A stretch of DNA of 64,000 bases, from assembly GCF_002217755.1 (NCBI RefSeq), contig NZ_BCFL01000019.1, forward strand, positions 618,712 through 682,711, read 5' to 3'. Made by a program: the position numbers and the translations under genes. Below the pieces are notes generated by a model. The model ran no database searches and was not told where the DNA came from. It was given only the letters and a program-made list of their open reading frames with translations. The stretch comes from Streptomyces hyaluromycini (lineage in GTDB: Bacteria; Actinomycetota; Actinomycetes; Streptomycetales; Streptomycetaceae). Each line of letters opens with the position of its first letter. Position 1 is the stretch's first letter. This document shows positions 23,411-32,415 of this stretch, piece after piece.

Positions 23411-24958
23411 TTAACGCGCGCTCGGCGCACCGCCCGGCCCCGCGCCCGGCCTGGACCCCGCGCCCGCCGTCCCGTTCGTGCCCAGCCAGCCCGCCAGCTT
23501 GCCCCCGTGGCCGACCGCGCGCAGCCGCCGTTCCGCGGCGTCCCGTACCGGGTCGGTGGCGACCACGAGGAGTTCGTCCCCGCGCCGCAGCACCGTCGCG
23601 GGCAGTGGAACAAACGATTTTCCTTCGCGGACGACGAGGGTGACGGCGGCCCCGGCGGGCAGCCGCAGCTCGTTGATCTCCACGCCGTGCATCCGGGAGC
23701 CCTCGGGGATCGAGACGGACAGCAGATGCCCGCGCAGCCGCTCCAGGGGCGCGGACTCGATGCCGAGGTCGGCGGCCTCCGGTCCCTCGCCGAGCCGCAG
23801 CTTGCCGGCCAGCCAGGGCAGCGTCGGCCCCTGGACGAGGGTGTAGACGACGACCAGGACGAAGACGATGTTGAAGATCCGGTGGCTGGTGTCGACGCCG
23901 TTCACCATGGGGATCGTCGCCAGGATGATGGGCACGGCGCCGCGCAGCCCGGCCCAGGACATCAGGGTCTGCTCCGGCCAGGGCACCCGGAACGGCGCGA
24001 GGCTGACGACCACGCTCACCGGCCGCGCCACCATGGTGAGCACCAGCCCGATGACCAGGGCGGGCACGATGTCGTCGCCGAGCTCGTGCGGGGTGACCAG
24101 CAGGCCGAGCAGGACGAACATGCCGATCTGGGCGATCCAGCCGAGCCCCTCGGCGAAACCGCGGGTGGCCGGCCAGTGCGGCAGCTTGGCGTTGCCGAGC
24201 ACCATGGAGGCCAGGTAGACCGCGAGGAAGCCGCTGCCGTGCGCCAGCGCGCCGGCCGCGTACGCCGTGACCGCGATGGCCATCACGGCGATCGGGTAGA
24301 GGCCGGAGGCGGGCAGCGCGACGTGCCTGAGGCCCCAGGAGCCGAGCCAGCCGACCGCGAGGCCTATGCCCGCGCCGATGGCCAGCTCCATGGCTATCTC
24401 GCCCACCAGGACGTACCAGTGCTCGACCGGCCCCGCGGTGGACAGGGCGACGACCAGGATGACCACCGGGGCGTCGTTGAAGCCGGACTCCGCCTCCAGG
24501 GTGCCCGTCACGCGCGCGGGCAGCGGAATGCGCCGGAGCACCGAGAAGACCGCCGCCGCGTCCGTCGAGGACACCACCGCGCCGATGATGAGCGCCTGCC
24601 GCCACTCCAGTCCGACCAGGTAGTGCGCGCCCGCGGCGGTGACGCCGACGCTCACCCCGACCCCGGCCAGGGCCAGCATGGAGGCGGACGCCAGGACGGG
24701 TTCGACCTCCTTCCACTGCGTGCCGAGACCGCCCTCGGCCAGGATCACGACCAGGGCCGCGTATCCGATGACCTGGGTCAGTTCGGCGTTGTCGAAGTGG
24801 ATGTCGCCGATGCCGTCCTGGCCCATGAGGACGCCGATCCCCAGGTACACGAGCAGGCTGGGGAGCCCGCTGCGCGAGGAGATCCGGACGGCCGCGACGG
24901 CGACCAGCAGGACCACGGAGCAGACGAGCAGAAGCTGGTTGAGGTGGTGGACGGTCAG
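23411..24958 (-). CDS. CPA1-family K+/Na+:H+ antiporter (NhaP2-like) with TrkA_C domain
   Basis: A membrane antiporter of about 515 residues. Helices containing GGLGTQWKE, AVVSSTDAAAVFSVLR and the ion-binding ESGFNDAPVVIL carry the Asp residues typical of CPA1 antiporters. A C-terminal TrkA_C-like domain (about residues 415-490, IPEGSRMHGVEINELRLPAGA) probably senses a nucleotide. The usual N-terminus TVHHLNQLLLVCS lies upstream of every ATG/GTG/TTG. It begins at CTG 24958, preceded by AAGGAAAGGAAG five bases away, so I use the CTG. The first GTG (24916) would delete part of helix 1. Confidence 0.88.
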   Translation of the reverse strand: MTVHHLNQLLLVCSVVLLVAVAAVRISSRSGLPSLLVYLGIGVLMGQDGIGDIHFDNAELTQVIGYAALVVILAEGGLGTQWKEVEPVLASASMLALAGVGVSVGVTAAGAHYLVGLEWRQALIIGAVVSSTDAAAVFSVLRRIPLPARVTGTLEAESGFNDAPVVILVVALSTAGPVEHWYVLVGEIAMELAIGAGIGLAVGWLGSWGLRHVALPASGLYPIAVMAIAVTAYAAGALAHGSGFLAVYLASMVLGNAKLPHWPATRGFAEGLGWIAQIGMFVLLGLLVTPHELGDDIVPALVIGLVLTMVARPVSVVVSLAPFRVPWPEQTLMSWAGLRGAVPIILATIPMVNGVDTSHRIFNIVFVLVVVYTLVQGPTLPWLAGKLRLGEGPEAADLGIESAPLERLRGHLLSVSIPEGSRMHGVEINELRLPAGAAVTLVVREGKSFVPLPATVLRRGDELLVVATDPVRDAAERRLRAVGHGGKLAGWLGTNGTAGAGSRPGAGPGGAPSAR

Positions 24959-25228
24959 CGGCGCTTCCTTTCCTTGGCTCGCGCGCGGGCGACGCGGAAG
25001 CTCTCACGTACAAGACCCGAGGTTGCGGCACTCCGCACCCAAGTACTTCGTTACCTTACCTAACTCTTGACGCTTTCTTGACGCTTCCCGAGGCAAGATC
25101 GAACGCCCGTGCCTGCCGGATCCCTACTCCGCGTCAAGTGGCGCAGGGCCCTGCGCCTATGGTTGCTCCAGCGCTCAGTCAAGTGCACATGCCCGCCTGC
25201 CGCTCGCGTTAGGACAGCAAGGACAGCG

Positions 25229-27988
25229 ATGCCCCCCAACACCACCGCCACAACGGGTGACAAGCCTGGCAAGTCCGGCAGGAAGAAGGGGCGCAGAGCC
25301 CGACTTATCGTGCTCGTGCTCGTTCTGGCTGTCGTCGGTGGCGTCTTCTACGGGGCGTACTGGTCGGTCAGCACGGTCCGCGCGTCCTTCCCGCAGACCA
25401 AGGGTTCGATCACGCTCCAGGGCCTCTCCGGGCCCGTGACCGTGAAGCGCGACAGCTACGGCATCCCGCAGATCTACGCCTCGACCGACGAGGACCTGTT
25501 CATGGCGCAGGGCTACGTCCAGGCGCAGGACCGGTTCTACGAGATGGACGTGCGCCGCCACATGACCTCCGGGCGCCTGTCCGAGATGTTCGGCAAGAGC
25601 CAGGTGAAGAACGACGAGTTCCTGCGCACCATGGGCTGGGACCGGGTCGCGAAGGAGGAGTACGACACCAAGCTGTCGGACTCCACCAAGAAGTACCTCC
25701 AGGCCTACTCCAAGGGGGTCAACGCCTACCTCCAGGGCAAGGACGGCAAGGACATCTCCCTGGAGTACGCGGCCCTCGGGTTCGTCAACGACTACAAGCC
25801 CGAGCAGTGGACCCCCGTCGACTCGGTCTCCTGGCTGAAGGCGATGGCCTGGGACCTGCGCGGCAACATGGACGACGAGATCGACCGGGCCCTGATGACC
25901 AGCCGCCTCGGCCCGCAGCAGATCAAGGACCTGTACCCGGACTACCCGTACAGCCGCAACCAGACGATCGTCCAGGACGGCCAGTACGACGAGCTCACCA
26001 AGACCTTCGAGCAGAGCGGCTCCACGAGCGGCTCCGGGACCTCGACGGACACGAGCGGCTCCTCGACCTCGTCGACCACCGGATCGGCGCTCACGAGCCA
26101 GCTGGCGGGCCTCTACAACGTCCTCGACGACGTCCCCACGGCGGTCGGCGTGAACGGCCAGGGCATCGGCTCCAACTCCTGGGTCGTCGGCGGCGAGCAC
26201 ACCATCACCGGCAAGCCGCTGCTCGCCAACGACCCGCACCTGTCGGCGTCCCTGCCGTCCGTCTGGTACCAGATGGGCCTGCACTGCACCACGGTCTCCA
26301 GCAAGTGCCAGTACGACGTCACCGGCTACACCTTCGCCGGCATGCCCGGCGTGATCATCGGCCACAACGCGGACATCGCCTGGGGCATGACCAACTCCGG
26401 GGTCGACGTCACCGACCTCTACCTGGAGAAGCTCTCCGGCGACGGCTACCTGTACGACAAAAAGACCAAGCCCTTCACGACCCGTACGGAGACCATCAAG
26501 GTCGCCGGCGGCACGTCCAAGAAGATCGTCGTGCGCCAGACCGCCGACGGCATGCCGCTGCTGTCCGACCGCGACGACGAACTCGTCCAGGTCGGCAAGA
26601 AGGCGAGCGTCGACACCGCCGCACCCGACCGCGGCGACGGCTACGGCATCGCCCTGAGGTGGACCGCCCTGGACCCGGGCACCACCATGGACGCCGTCTT
26701 CGCCCTCGACAAGGCGTCCGACTGGACCTCCTTCCGGGACGCGGCCGCCCAGTTCGACGTGCCCTCGCAGAACCTGATCTACGCCGACACCAAGAACAAC
26801 ATCGGCTACACGCTGCCCGGCAGGATCCCCACGCGCGCGTCGGGGGACGACGGGTCCATCCCGGCACCGGGCTGGGACTCCGAGTACAAGTGGACCGGCT
26901 TCATCAAGCAGGACGAACTGCCCTACGAGTACGACCCGAAGCGCGGCTACATCGTCACCGCCAACCAGGCCGTGATCGACAAGGACAAGTACCCCTACAC
27001 GCTCACCACGGACTGGGGCTACGGCACCCGCAGCCAGCGCATCACCGACCTGATCGAGTCGAAGATCAAGGACGGCGGCAAGATCTCCACCGACGACATG
27101 CGCCAGATGCAGATGGACAACAGCAGCGAGATCGCCAAGCTGCTGGTGCCCAAGCTGCTGAAGATCGACCTTCCCGACAAGGACGTGCGCGAGGCGCAGA
27201 AGCTCCTGGAGGGCTGGGACTACACCCAGGACGCCGACTCCGCGGCCGCGGCCTACTTCAACGCGGTCTGGCGCAACGTCCTCAAGCTCGCCTTCGGCAA
27301 CAAGCTGCCCAAGGAACTGCGGGTCAAGGGCCAGTGCCTGTGGGTCGACAAGGTCGACAGCACCGGCCCGCTCGACGACGACACCAAGGTGCGCGAGTGC
27401 GGCGAGCGCGACGCCGACCAGGCCCAGCCGGACGGCGGCGACCGCTGGTTCGAGGTGGTCCGCAACCTCATGGACAAGCCGGACAGCGCCTGGTGGAAGA
27501 CGCCGGCGTCCGGCACCCGCCCCAAGGCCGACAACATGGACCAGCTGTTCAAGCGCGCCATGATCGACGCCCGCTGGGAGCTGACCGCCAAGCTCGGCAA
27601 GGACATCGACACCTGGAGCTGGGGCCGGCTGCACCGCCTGTTCCTGAAGAACCAGACCCTCGGCACCGACGGCCCGGCCATCGTCCAGTACATCCTCAAC
27701 CGCGGCCCCTGGAAGCTCAGCGGCGGCGAGGCCACGGTCAACGCGACCGGCTGGAACGCCGCGGGCGGCTACGGCGTCGTCTGGGTCCCCTCCATGCGGA
27801 TGGTGGTCAACCTCGACGACCTCGACAAGTCCAAGTGGATCAACCTCACGGGAGCCTCCGGCCACGCCTTCAGCGCCCACTACACCGACCAGACGGGCAA
27901 GTGGGCCGACGGCGAACTGCTCCCGTGGTCGTTCTCGGACAAGGCGGTCGACAAGAGCACCAGCGACACACTGGTCCTCAAGCCCTGA
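25229..27988 (+). CDS. Penicillin-acylase-family (S45) N-terminal nucleophile hydrolase
   Basis: A 919-residue membrane-anchored amidase precursor. A basic N-terminus and one helix (about residues 22-44) are followed by the alpha chain (SYGIPQIYASTDEDLFMAQGYVQAQDRFYEMD, in parts), a disordered Ser/Thr/Gly spacer (about 265-292), then the autocleavage site GIGSNSWVVGG with nucleophile Ser about 315. The beta chain contains LLANDPHLS, GHNADIAWGMTNSG and NRGPWKLSGG. Start ATG 25229 has AAGGA; upstream codons are not needed. The family cleaves amides such as acyl-homoserine lactones or beta-lactam side chains; the substrate here is unknown. A bidirectional terminator follows. Confidence 0.93.
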   Translation: MPPNTTATTGDKPGKSGRKKGRRARLIVLVLVLAVVGGVFYGAYWSVSTVRASFPQTKGSITLQGLSGPVTVKRDSYGIPQIYASTDEDLFMAQGYVQAQDRFYEMDVRRHMTSGRLSEMFGKSQVKNDEFLRTMGWDRVAKEEYDTKLSDSTKKYLQAYSKGVNAYLQGKDGKDISLEYAALGFVNDYKPEQWTPVDSVSWLKAMAWDLRGNMDDEIDRALMTSRLGPQQIKDLYPDYPYSRNQTIVQDGQYDELTKTFEQSGSTSGSGTSTDTSGSSTSSTTGSALTSQLAGLYNVLDDVPTAVGVNGQGIGSNSWVVGGEHTITGKPLLANDPHLSASLPSVWYQMGLHCTTVSSKCQYDVTGYTFAGMPGVIIGHNADIAWGMTNSGVDVTDLYLEKLSGDGYLYDKKTKPFTTRTETIKVAGGTSKKIVVRQTADGMPLLSDRDDELVQVGKKASVDTAAPDRGDGYGIALRWTALDPGTTMDAVFALDKASDWTSFRDAAAQFDVPSQNLIYADTKNNIGYTLPGRIPTRASGDDGSIPAPGWDSEYKWTGFIKQDELPYEYDPKRGYIVTANQAVIDKDKYPYTLTTDWGYGTRSQRITDLIESKIKDGGKISTDDMRQMQMDNSSEIAKLLVPKLLKIDLPDKDVREAQKLLEGWDYTQDADSAAAAYFNAVWRNVLKLAFGNKLPKELRVKGQCLWVDKVDSTGPLDDDTKVRECGERDADQAQPDGGDRWFEVVRNLMDKPDSAWWKTPASGTRPKADNMDQLFKRAMIDARWELTAKLGKDIDTWSWGRLHRLFLKNQTLGTDGPAIVQYILNRGPWKLSGGEATVNATGWNAAGGYGVVWVPSMRMVVNLDDLDKSKWINLTGASGHAFSAHYTDQTGKWADGELLPWSFSDKAVDKSTSDTLVLKP

Positions 27989-28007
27989 GACCGTCGGGCA
28001 CCCGCCG

Positions 28008-28047
28008 GTGAAACGGCCCTCCACGCACGCGTGGAGGGCCGTTTCAC
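28008..28047. terminator. Perfect 19-bp bidirectional terminator
   Basis: GTGAAACGGCCCTCCACGC (28008-28026) and its exact complement (28029-28047) are separated by AC only. It lies between the convergent S45 hydrolase and the cyclo-ligase genes and carries TTTC on one side and GAAA on the other, fitting termination in both directions. Confidence 0.88.
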
Positions 28048-28054
28048 ATGAGGG

Positions 28055-28717
28055 TCACGGGGCGTCCGGGCTCGTGAACCGGCGCGTGCCCGACGGCGTC
28101 ACCACCGCCTGCACCGGCCGGTCGTGCCCCTCCGCGGGCACCCGCCCGACGACCTCCGTGTCGTACAGCAGCACCACGAGCGCCGGGTGCGCGCCCGCGC
28201 GCTCCAGCCGCGCCAGCACCCGGTCGTACGACCCTCCGCCGCGCCCCAGGCGCATCCCGCGCGCGTCCACCGCGAGCCCCGGCAGCAGCACGACGTCCGC
28301 GCCGAGTACGGCGTCCGGCCCGAGGCGTTCACCGGAGGGTTCGAACAGCGCCATCTTGCCGCCGTGTTGGACGCGGGCGAGCGAGCCCTCCCCGCCGTAC
28401 GCCCCCCAGTCCAGGTCGTGGTCCGGCAGGAGCGCGGGGAGCAGGACGCGTACCCCCCGCGCGAGCAGCGCATCCAGCAGCGTGAGCGTGCCGGGCTCGT
28501 TCTCGACGGAGACGTACGCCGCCACCGTGCGCGCACGCACCAGCTCGGGCAGCTCCAGCGCGTGTTCGGCCAGCGCCTCGGCCGCCTCCCTGACGACATC
28601 CGTCGTCAACCTGTTCCTCACCCCGAGGAATTCTCGGCGCAACGTTCGCTTGTCACCCTCGGCCTCAGGTCCACCGTGCTCCACAGGTCGTTCCCGCACC
28701 CTTCCCAATCCGCTCAT
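28055..28717 (-). CDS. 5-formyltetrahydrofolate cyclo-ligase
   Basis: A 220-residue enzyme converting 5-formyl-THF to 5,10-methenyl-THF with ATP, in folate recycling. The N-terminal helix KRTLRREFLGVRNRL, VLLPGLAVDARGMRLGRGGGSYDRVL (in parts; the G-R-G-x-G-x-Y-D nucleotide loop, about residues 160-175) and the C-terminal VQAVVTPSG are diagnostic. I start at ATG 28717; the open frame continues to 28780, but those codons overlap the divergent galU promoter region. No strong ribosome-binding site is visible. It is divergent from galU. Confidence 0.92.
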   Translation of the reverse strand: MSGLGRVRERPVEHGGPEAEGDKRTLRREFLGVRNRLTTDVVREAAEALAEHALELPELVRARTVAAYVSVENEPGTLTLLDALLARGVRVLLPALLPDHDLDWGAYGGEGSLARVQHGGKMALFEPSGERLGPDAVLGADVVLLPGLAVDARGMRLGRGGGSYDRVLARLERAGAHPALVVLLYDTEVVGRVPAEGHDRPVQAVVTPSGTRRFTSPDAP

Positions 28718-28778
28718 ATGAGTGCCAATTAACCGGAGCCTCAGATTCTCCGCAAAGGCACCGGATAAGGTTGCGGAC

Positions 28779-29690
28779 ATGACTCAGTCGCACCCCAGGA
28801 TCAGCAAGGCTGTCATTCCCGCGGCAGGCCTCGGCACCCGGTTCCTGCCGGCCACCAAGGCCACTCCCAAGGAGATGCTGCCGGTCGTCGACAAGCCGGC
28901 GATCCAGTACGTGGTCGAGGAGGCCGTGTCGGCGGGGCTCGACGACGTCCTCATGATCACCGGACGCAACAAGCGTCCCCTGGAAGATCACTTCGACCGC
29001 AACTACGAGCTGGAATCGGCGCTCCAGAAGAAGGGCGACGCCGGCCGGCTCGCCAAGGTGCAGGAGTCCAGCGACCTGGCCACGATGCACTACGTGCGCC
29101 AGGGCGACCCCAGGGGCCTCGGCCACGCCGTGCTGTGCGCGGCCCCGCACGTGGGCCACGAGCCCTTCGCCGTCCTGCTCGGCGACGACCTGATCGACCC
29201 GCGCGACCCGCTGCTCCAGCGCATGATCGAGGTCCAGGAGCGGCACGGCGGCAGCGTGATCGCGCTCATGGAGGTCGACCCCGAGCAGATCCACCTCTAC
29301 GGCTCCGCCGCCGTGGAGACCACCGCCGACGCCGACGTCGTCAAGGTGACCGGCCTGGTCGAGAAGCCCGACGCGGCGGACGCCCCGTCCAGCTACGCGG
29401 TGATCGGCCGCTACGTCCTCGACCCGCACGTCTTCGACATACTGCGGCGCACCGAGCCGGGCCGCGGCGGCGAGATCCAGCTCACCGACGCCCTCCAGCA
29501 GCTCGCCCAGGACGAAAAGGTCGGCGGCCCCGTGCACGGCGTCGTCTTCAAGGGCCGCCGCTATGACACCGGCGACCGCGGCGACTATCTGCGTGCCATT
29601 GTCCGCCTCGCGTGCGAACGTGAAGACCTGGGCCCGGACTTCCGGACCTGGCTTCGCAGTTACGTAGCCGAGGAGATGCAGCAGAGTTGA
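28779..29690 (+). CDS. galU: UTP-glucose-1-phosphate uridylyltransferase
   Basis: A 303-residue nucleotidyltransferase making UDP-glucose from UTP and glucose-1-phosphate, feeding cell-wall and exopolysaccharide synthesis. The N-terminal signature AVIPAAGLGTRFLPATKATPKEM (in parts, residues about 11-33) and the VEKPDAADAPSSYAVIGRYVL region (about 195-215) are clear. ATG 28779 is a good start. The TGA stop overlaps the next gene (TTGA), coupling it to the MoeA/Glp-like protein. The conserved galU-glp linkage suggests coordination of envelope precursor supply with septation (inference). Confidence 0.95.
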   Translation: MTQSHPRISKAVIPAAGLGTRFLPATKATPKEMLPVVDKPAIQYVVEEAVSAGLDDVLMITGRNKRPLEDHFDRNYELESALQKKGDAGRLAKVQESSDLATMHYVRQGDPRGLGHAVLCAAPHVGHEPFAVLLGDDLIDPRDPLLQRMIEVQERHGGSVIALMEVDPEQIHLYGSAAVETTADADVVKVTGLVEKPDAADAPSSYAVIGRYVLDPHVFDILRRTEPGRGGEIQLTDALQQLAQDEKVGGPVHGVVFKGRRYDTGDRGDYLRAIVRLACEREDLGPDFRTWLRSYVAEEMQQS

Positions 29691-31009
29691 GGAACGCCGC
29701 GACCCGCCCCGCCGGCCCGGACCACGTGTGGTCGGTGGACGAGCACCTGGAGGACATCCTCACCACCGTCCGGCCCCTGGAACCCATCGAGCTGCAACTG
29801 CTCGACGCCCAGGGCTGCGTCCTGGTCGACGACGTCACGGTGCCCCTCTCGCTGCCACCGTTCGACAACAGCTCCATGGACGGGTACGCGGTACGGGTCG
29901 CGGATGTGGCGGGCGCGAGCGAGGAGTTCCCGGCCGTCCTGGAAGTCGTCGGGGACGTCGCGGCGGGCGCGGCCGAGCTGACCCCCGTGGGCCCCGGCCA
30001 GGCGGCCCGCATCATGACCGGCGCCCCGCTGCCGCCCGGCGCCGAGGCCGTCGTCCCGGTGGAGTGGACCGACGGCGGACTCGGCGAGGGACCGGTCGCC
30101 GGGATGCGGGCCCGCAGTCTCGCGCCCGAGGGCGCCGAGGGGCACGTGCGCGTGCACCGGCCGGCCGAGGCACGCGCGCATGTGCGCGCGAGGGGCAGTG
30201 ACGTGAAGGCCGGCGACCTCGCCCTGGAGGCCGGCACCGTCCTCGGCCCGCCCCAGATCGCACTGCTCGCGGCGATCGGCCGCGGCACGGCACGCGTACG
30301 CCCGCGCCCGCGCGTGGTCGTCGTGTCCACCGGCAGCGAACTCGTCCAGCCCGGCGAGGCACTCGGCAGCGGCCAGATCTACGACTCCAACAGCTTCGCC
30401 CTCACCGCCGCCGCCCGGGACGCGGGCGCCATCGCCTACCGGGTGGGCGCCGTCGTCGACGACGCCGACACACTCCGCGCCACCATCGAGGACCAGCTCG
30501 TCCGCGCCGACCTGCTGGTCACCACCGGCGGGGTCAGCGTGGGGGCCTACGACGTCGTCAAGGAGGCACTGGCGCACGTCGGCGACGAGGACGTGCCGGG
30601 CAGCGGCATCGACTTCCGCAAGCTCGCCATGCAGCCCGGCAAGCCCCAGGGCTTCGGCGCGATCGGCCCCGACCACACGCCCCTGCTGGCGCTTCCGGGC
30701 AACCCCGTGTCCTCGTACGTCTCCTTCGAACTGTTCGTCCGCCCCGCCATCCGCACCCTGATGGGCCTCAAGGACGTGCACCGGCCCAGCGCCACGGCGA
30801 CCCTCAGGGCGGACAAGGCGCTGAGCTCGCCCAAGGGGCGCAGGCAGTTCCTGCGCGGGACGTACGCCGACGGCGAGGTGACCGCCGTGGGCGGCGCCGG
30901 TTCGCACCTGGTCGCGGCCCTGGCCCACGCCGACGCGCTGATCGTCGTACCCGAGGACGTCGAGTCCGTCGAGCCCGGCACCGACGTCGAGGTCGTCCTG
31001 CTCGGCTGA
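29687..31009 (+). CDS. glp: MoeA/gephyrin-like protein, probable Glp (FtsZ-associated) or molybdopterin molybdenumtransferase
   Basis: A 440-residue MoeA-fold protein: domain I/II (PPFDNSSMDGYAVR, about residues 59-72; IMTGAPLPPGAEAVVPVEW), domain III with the MPT-binding TTGGVSVGAYD (about 285-295) and LPGNPVSSYVSFELFVRP (about 345-362), and domain IV. Start is TTG 29687, overlapping the galU stop. In Corynebacterium the MoeA-like protein in a galU/rimJ/glpR context (Glp) binds FtsZ and a membrane receptor GlpR rather than serving mainly molybdenum cofactor synthesis (recalled literature). The same gene context here argues for Glp. Adjacent moaC and mogA leave an enzymatic role possible. Confidence 0.85.
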   Translation: MRNAATRPAGPDHVWSVDEHLEDILTTVRPLEPIELQLLDAQGCVLVDDVTVPLSLPPFDNSSMDGYAVRVADVAGASEEFPAVLEVVGDVAAGAAELTPVGPGQAARIMTGAPLPPGAEAVVPVEWTDGGLGEGPVAGMRARSLAPEGAEGHVRVHRPAEARAHVRARGSDVKAGDLALEAGTVLGPPQIALLAAIGRGTARVRPRPRVVVVSTGSELVQPGEALGSGQIYDSNSFALTAAARDAGAIAYRVGAVVDDADTLRATIEDQLVRADLLVTTGGVSVGAYDVVKEALAHVGDEDVPGSGIDFRKLAMQPGKPQGFGAIGPDHTPLLALPGNPVSSYVSFELFVRPAIRTLMGLKDVHRPSATATLRADKALSSPKGRRQFLRGTYADGEVTAVGGAGSHLVAALAHADALIVVPEDVESVEPGTDVEVVLLG

Positions 31010-31337
31010 ACGCTCCGCTGGAAGTGCCGCGATGTGCGGCCGTCTGCCGACTGCGGCGCCGTCGTGGCTGGTCGCGCAGTTCCTCCCCCAGCCTTCGGCC
31101 GGGGGTGCCCCCAGCGCCCCTTCAGGGCGCTGCGGAACCGCAGCGGACTTCGCCGGACCCGCTTGGACGGCCGTCCTGGTCGGCCGGGGGGTGTCCGCCG
31201 GACGGCCGCCACGTGCGCGTACCCGTCCGCCGGGCGGGTCCTGCCCGTTGGTGTGTGCTGCCTTGGCGGTACCGTGTCGCGCACAGCAGGCCCGAGCGCC
31301 GCACCGCGACGGGCCAGGACCGGGAGCGCCACACAGC
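31010..31337. other. 328-base gene-free region between glp/moeA and moaC
   Basis: I find no supported gene. The region contains a composite repeat (31063-31132) whose hairpins could reduce read-through from glp into moaC. The remainder (about 31140-31330) is GC-rich; the open frame continuing upstream from moaC through it is non-coding in appearance. Confidence 0.6.
31063..31132 (+). repeat. Family 1 repeat (copy C) interrupted by a nested family 2 repeat
   Basis: The family 1 left part (CGTGGCTGGTCGCGCAGTTC, 31063-31082) and right part (AGCGCCCC...GGGCGCTGC, 31112-31132) flank a different palindromic unit at 31083-31113 (CTCCCCCAGCC...GGGGGTGCCCCCA). The inner unit matches the family 2 repeats found inside the two nickel transporter genes at 59046-59079 and 60654-60693. 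Confidence 0.8.
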
Positions 31338-31850
31338 ATGACTGAGCCCTTCCGGGGGGACACCCCCGGACCCTCCGAGCCAGACCGACTGACGCACCTC
31401 GACGACGCGGGCGCCGCCCGCATGGTCGACGTGTCCGGCAAGGACGTGACCGCGCGCACCGCCCGCGCGAGCGGACGCGTCCTCGTCTCGCCCCGCGTGG
31501 TCGAGCTGCTGCGCGGCGAGGGCGTTCCGAAGGGCGACGCCCTCGCCACCGCCCGTATCGCCGGGATCATGGGCGCCAAACGCACCCCGGACCTGATCCC
31601 GCTGTGTCACCCCTTGGCCCTGTCCGGTGTGAAACTGGATCTGTCGATCGCGGACGACGCCGTGGAGATCCTGGCCACGGTGCGGACGACGGACCGCACG
31701 GGTGTCGAGATGGAGGCCCTCACGGCGGTCTCCGTCGCGGCACTCACCGTGATCGACATGGTCAAGGCGGTCGACAAGGGAGCGGTCATCACGGACGTAC
31801 GCGTGGAGGAGAAGACGGGCGGAAAGTCGGGCGACTGGAGCCGGGCATGA
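31338..31850 (+). CDS. moaC: Cyclic pyranopterin monophosphate synthase MoaC
   Basis: A 170-residue protein acting with MoaA to build cyclic pyranopterin monophosphate, the first molybdenum cofactor intermediate. Signatures: MVDVSGKDVTARTARASG (about 29-46), KRTPDLIPLCHPLALSGVKL (about 80-99) and GVEMEALTAVSVAALTVIDMVK (in parts, about 120-141), which carry the catalytic Lys and Asp residues. Start ATG 31338; the open frame upstream is repeat and intergenic DNA. GGGAG lies 11 bases upstream. The ATGA overlap with mogA indicates coupled translation. Confidence 0.95.
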   Translation: MTEPFRGDTPGPSEPDRLTHLDDAGAARMVDVSGKDVTARTARASGRVLVSPRVVELLRGEGVPKGDALATARIAGIMGAKRTPDLIPLCHPLALSGVKLDLSIADDAVEILATVRTTDRTGVEMEALTAVSVAALTVIDMVKAVDKGAVITDVRVEEKTGGKSGDWSRA

Positions 31851-32395
31851 ACGCCGGGCCGGCCACGGACGGTACCGTCGGCGGTGCGCCGCGCGCGCCG
31901 TACCGCGCGCTGGTCGTGACCGCTTCCAACCGTGCCGCCGCCGGTGTCTACGAGGACAAGGGCGGCCCGCTGGTCGCGGCCGGCCTGGCGGGCTTCGGGT
32001 TCAGCGTGGACGGGCCGCGGGTGGTGCCCGACGGGGAACCCGTGGCGGCCGCGCTGCGCGCCGGGGTCGAGGCCGGGTACGACGTCGTCGTCACCAGCGG
32101 CGGCACCGGCGTCTCGCCCACCGACCGCACGCCGGAGGCGACCCGCGCGGTGCTCGACTACGAGGTGCCGGGCATCGCCGAGGCCGTCCGGGCGTTCGGA
32201 CGGGAGAAGGTGCCCACCGCCGCGCTCTCCCGGGGCCTGGCCGGGGTGGCGGGCCGGACACTGATCGTCAACCTTCCGGGGTCCACCGGCGGGGTGCGGG
32301 ACGGGCTGGCCGTCCTGGAACCGCTGCTGGCGCATGCCGTCGACCAGATCCGCGGCGGCGACCACACCGGACCCAGCAGTGGGGGTGCGAGCTGA
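31847..32395 (+). CDS. mogA: Molybdopterin adenylyltransferase-like protein (MogA/MoaB)
   Basis: A 182-residue MogA/MoaB-fold protein that adenylates molybdopterin before metal insertion. Motifs: ALVVTASNRAAAGVYEDKGGPLVAAGL (in parts, about 20-46), DVVVTSGGTGVSPTDRTPEATRAVL (about 80-104, MPT-binding loop) and LIVNLPGSTGGVRDGLAVLEPLL (about 143-165). Start ATG 31847 overlaps moaC by four bases. Its own end overlaps a possible CTG start of the next acetyltransferase gene. The N-terminal 15 residues are a variable extension. Confidence 0.93.
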   Translation: MNAGPATDGTVGGAPRAPYRALVVTASNRAAAGVYEDKGGPLVAAGLAGFGFSVDGPRVVPDGEPVAAALRAGVEAGYDVVVTSGGTGVSPTDRTPEATRAVLDYEVPGIAEAVRAFGREKVPTAALSRGLAGVAGRTLIVNLPGSTGGVRDGLAVLEPLLAHAVDQIRGGDHTGPSSGGAS

Positions 32396-32415
32396 ACAGC
32401 CTGTCCTGGCCCGTC

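Noticed and set aside
25175..28024. 949-codon minus-strand open frame opposite the S45 hydrolase
   Set aside because: It overlaps a clear gene on the other strand, has low-complexity translation and spans a perfect terminator.
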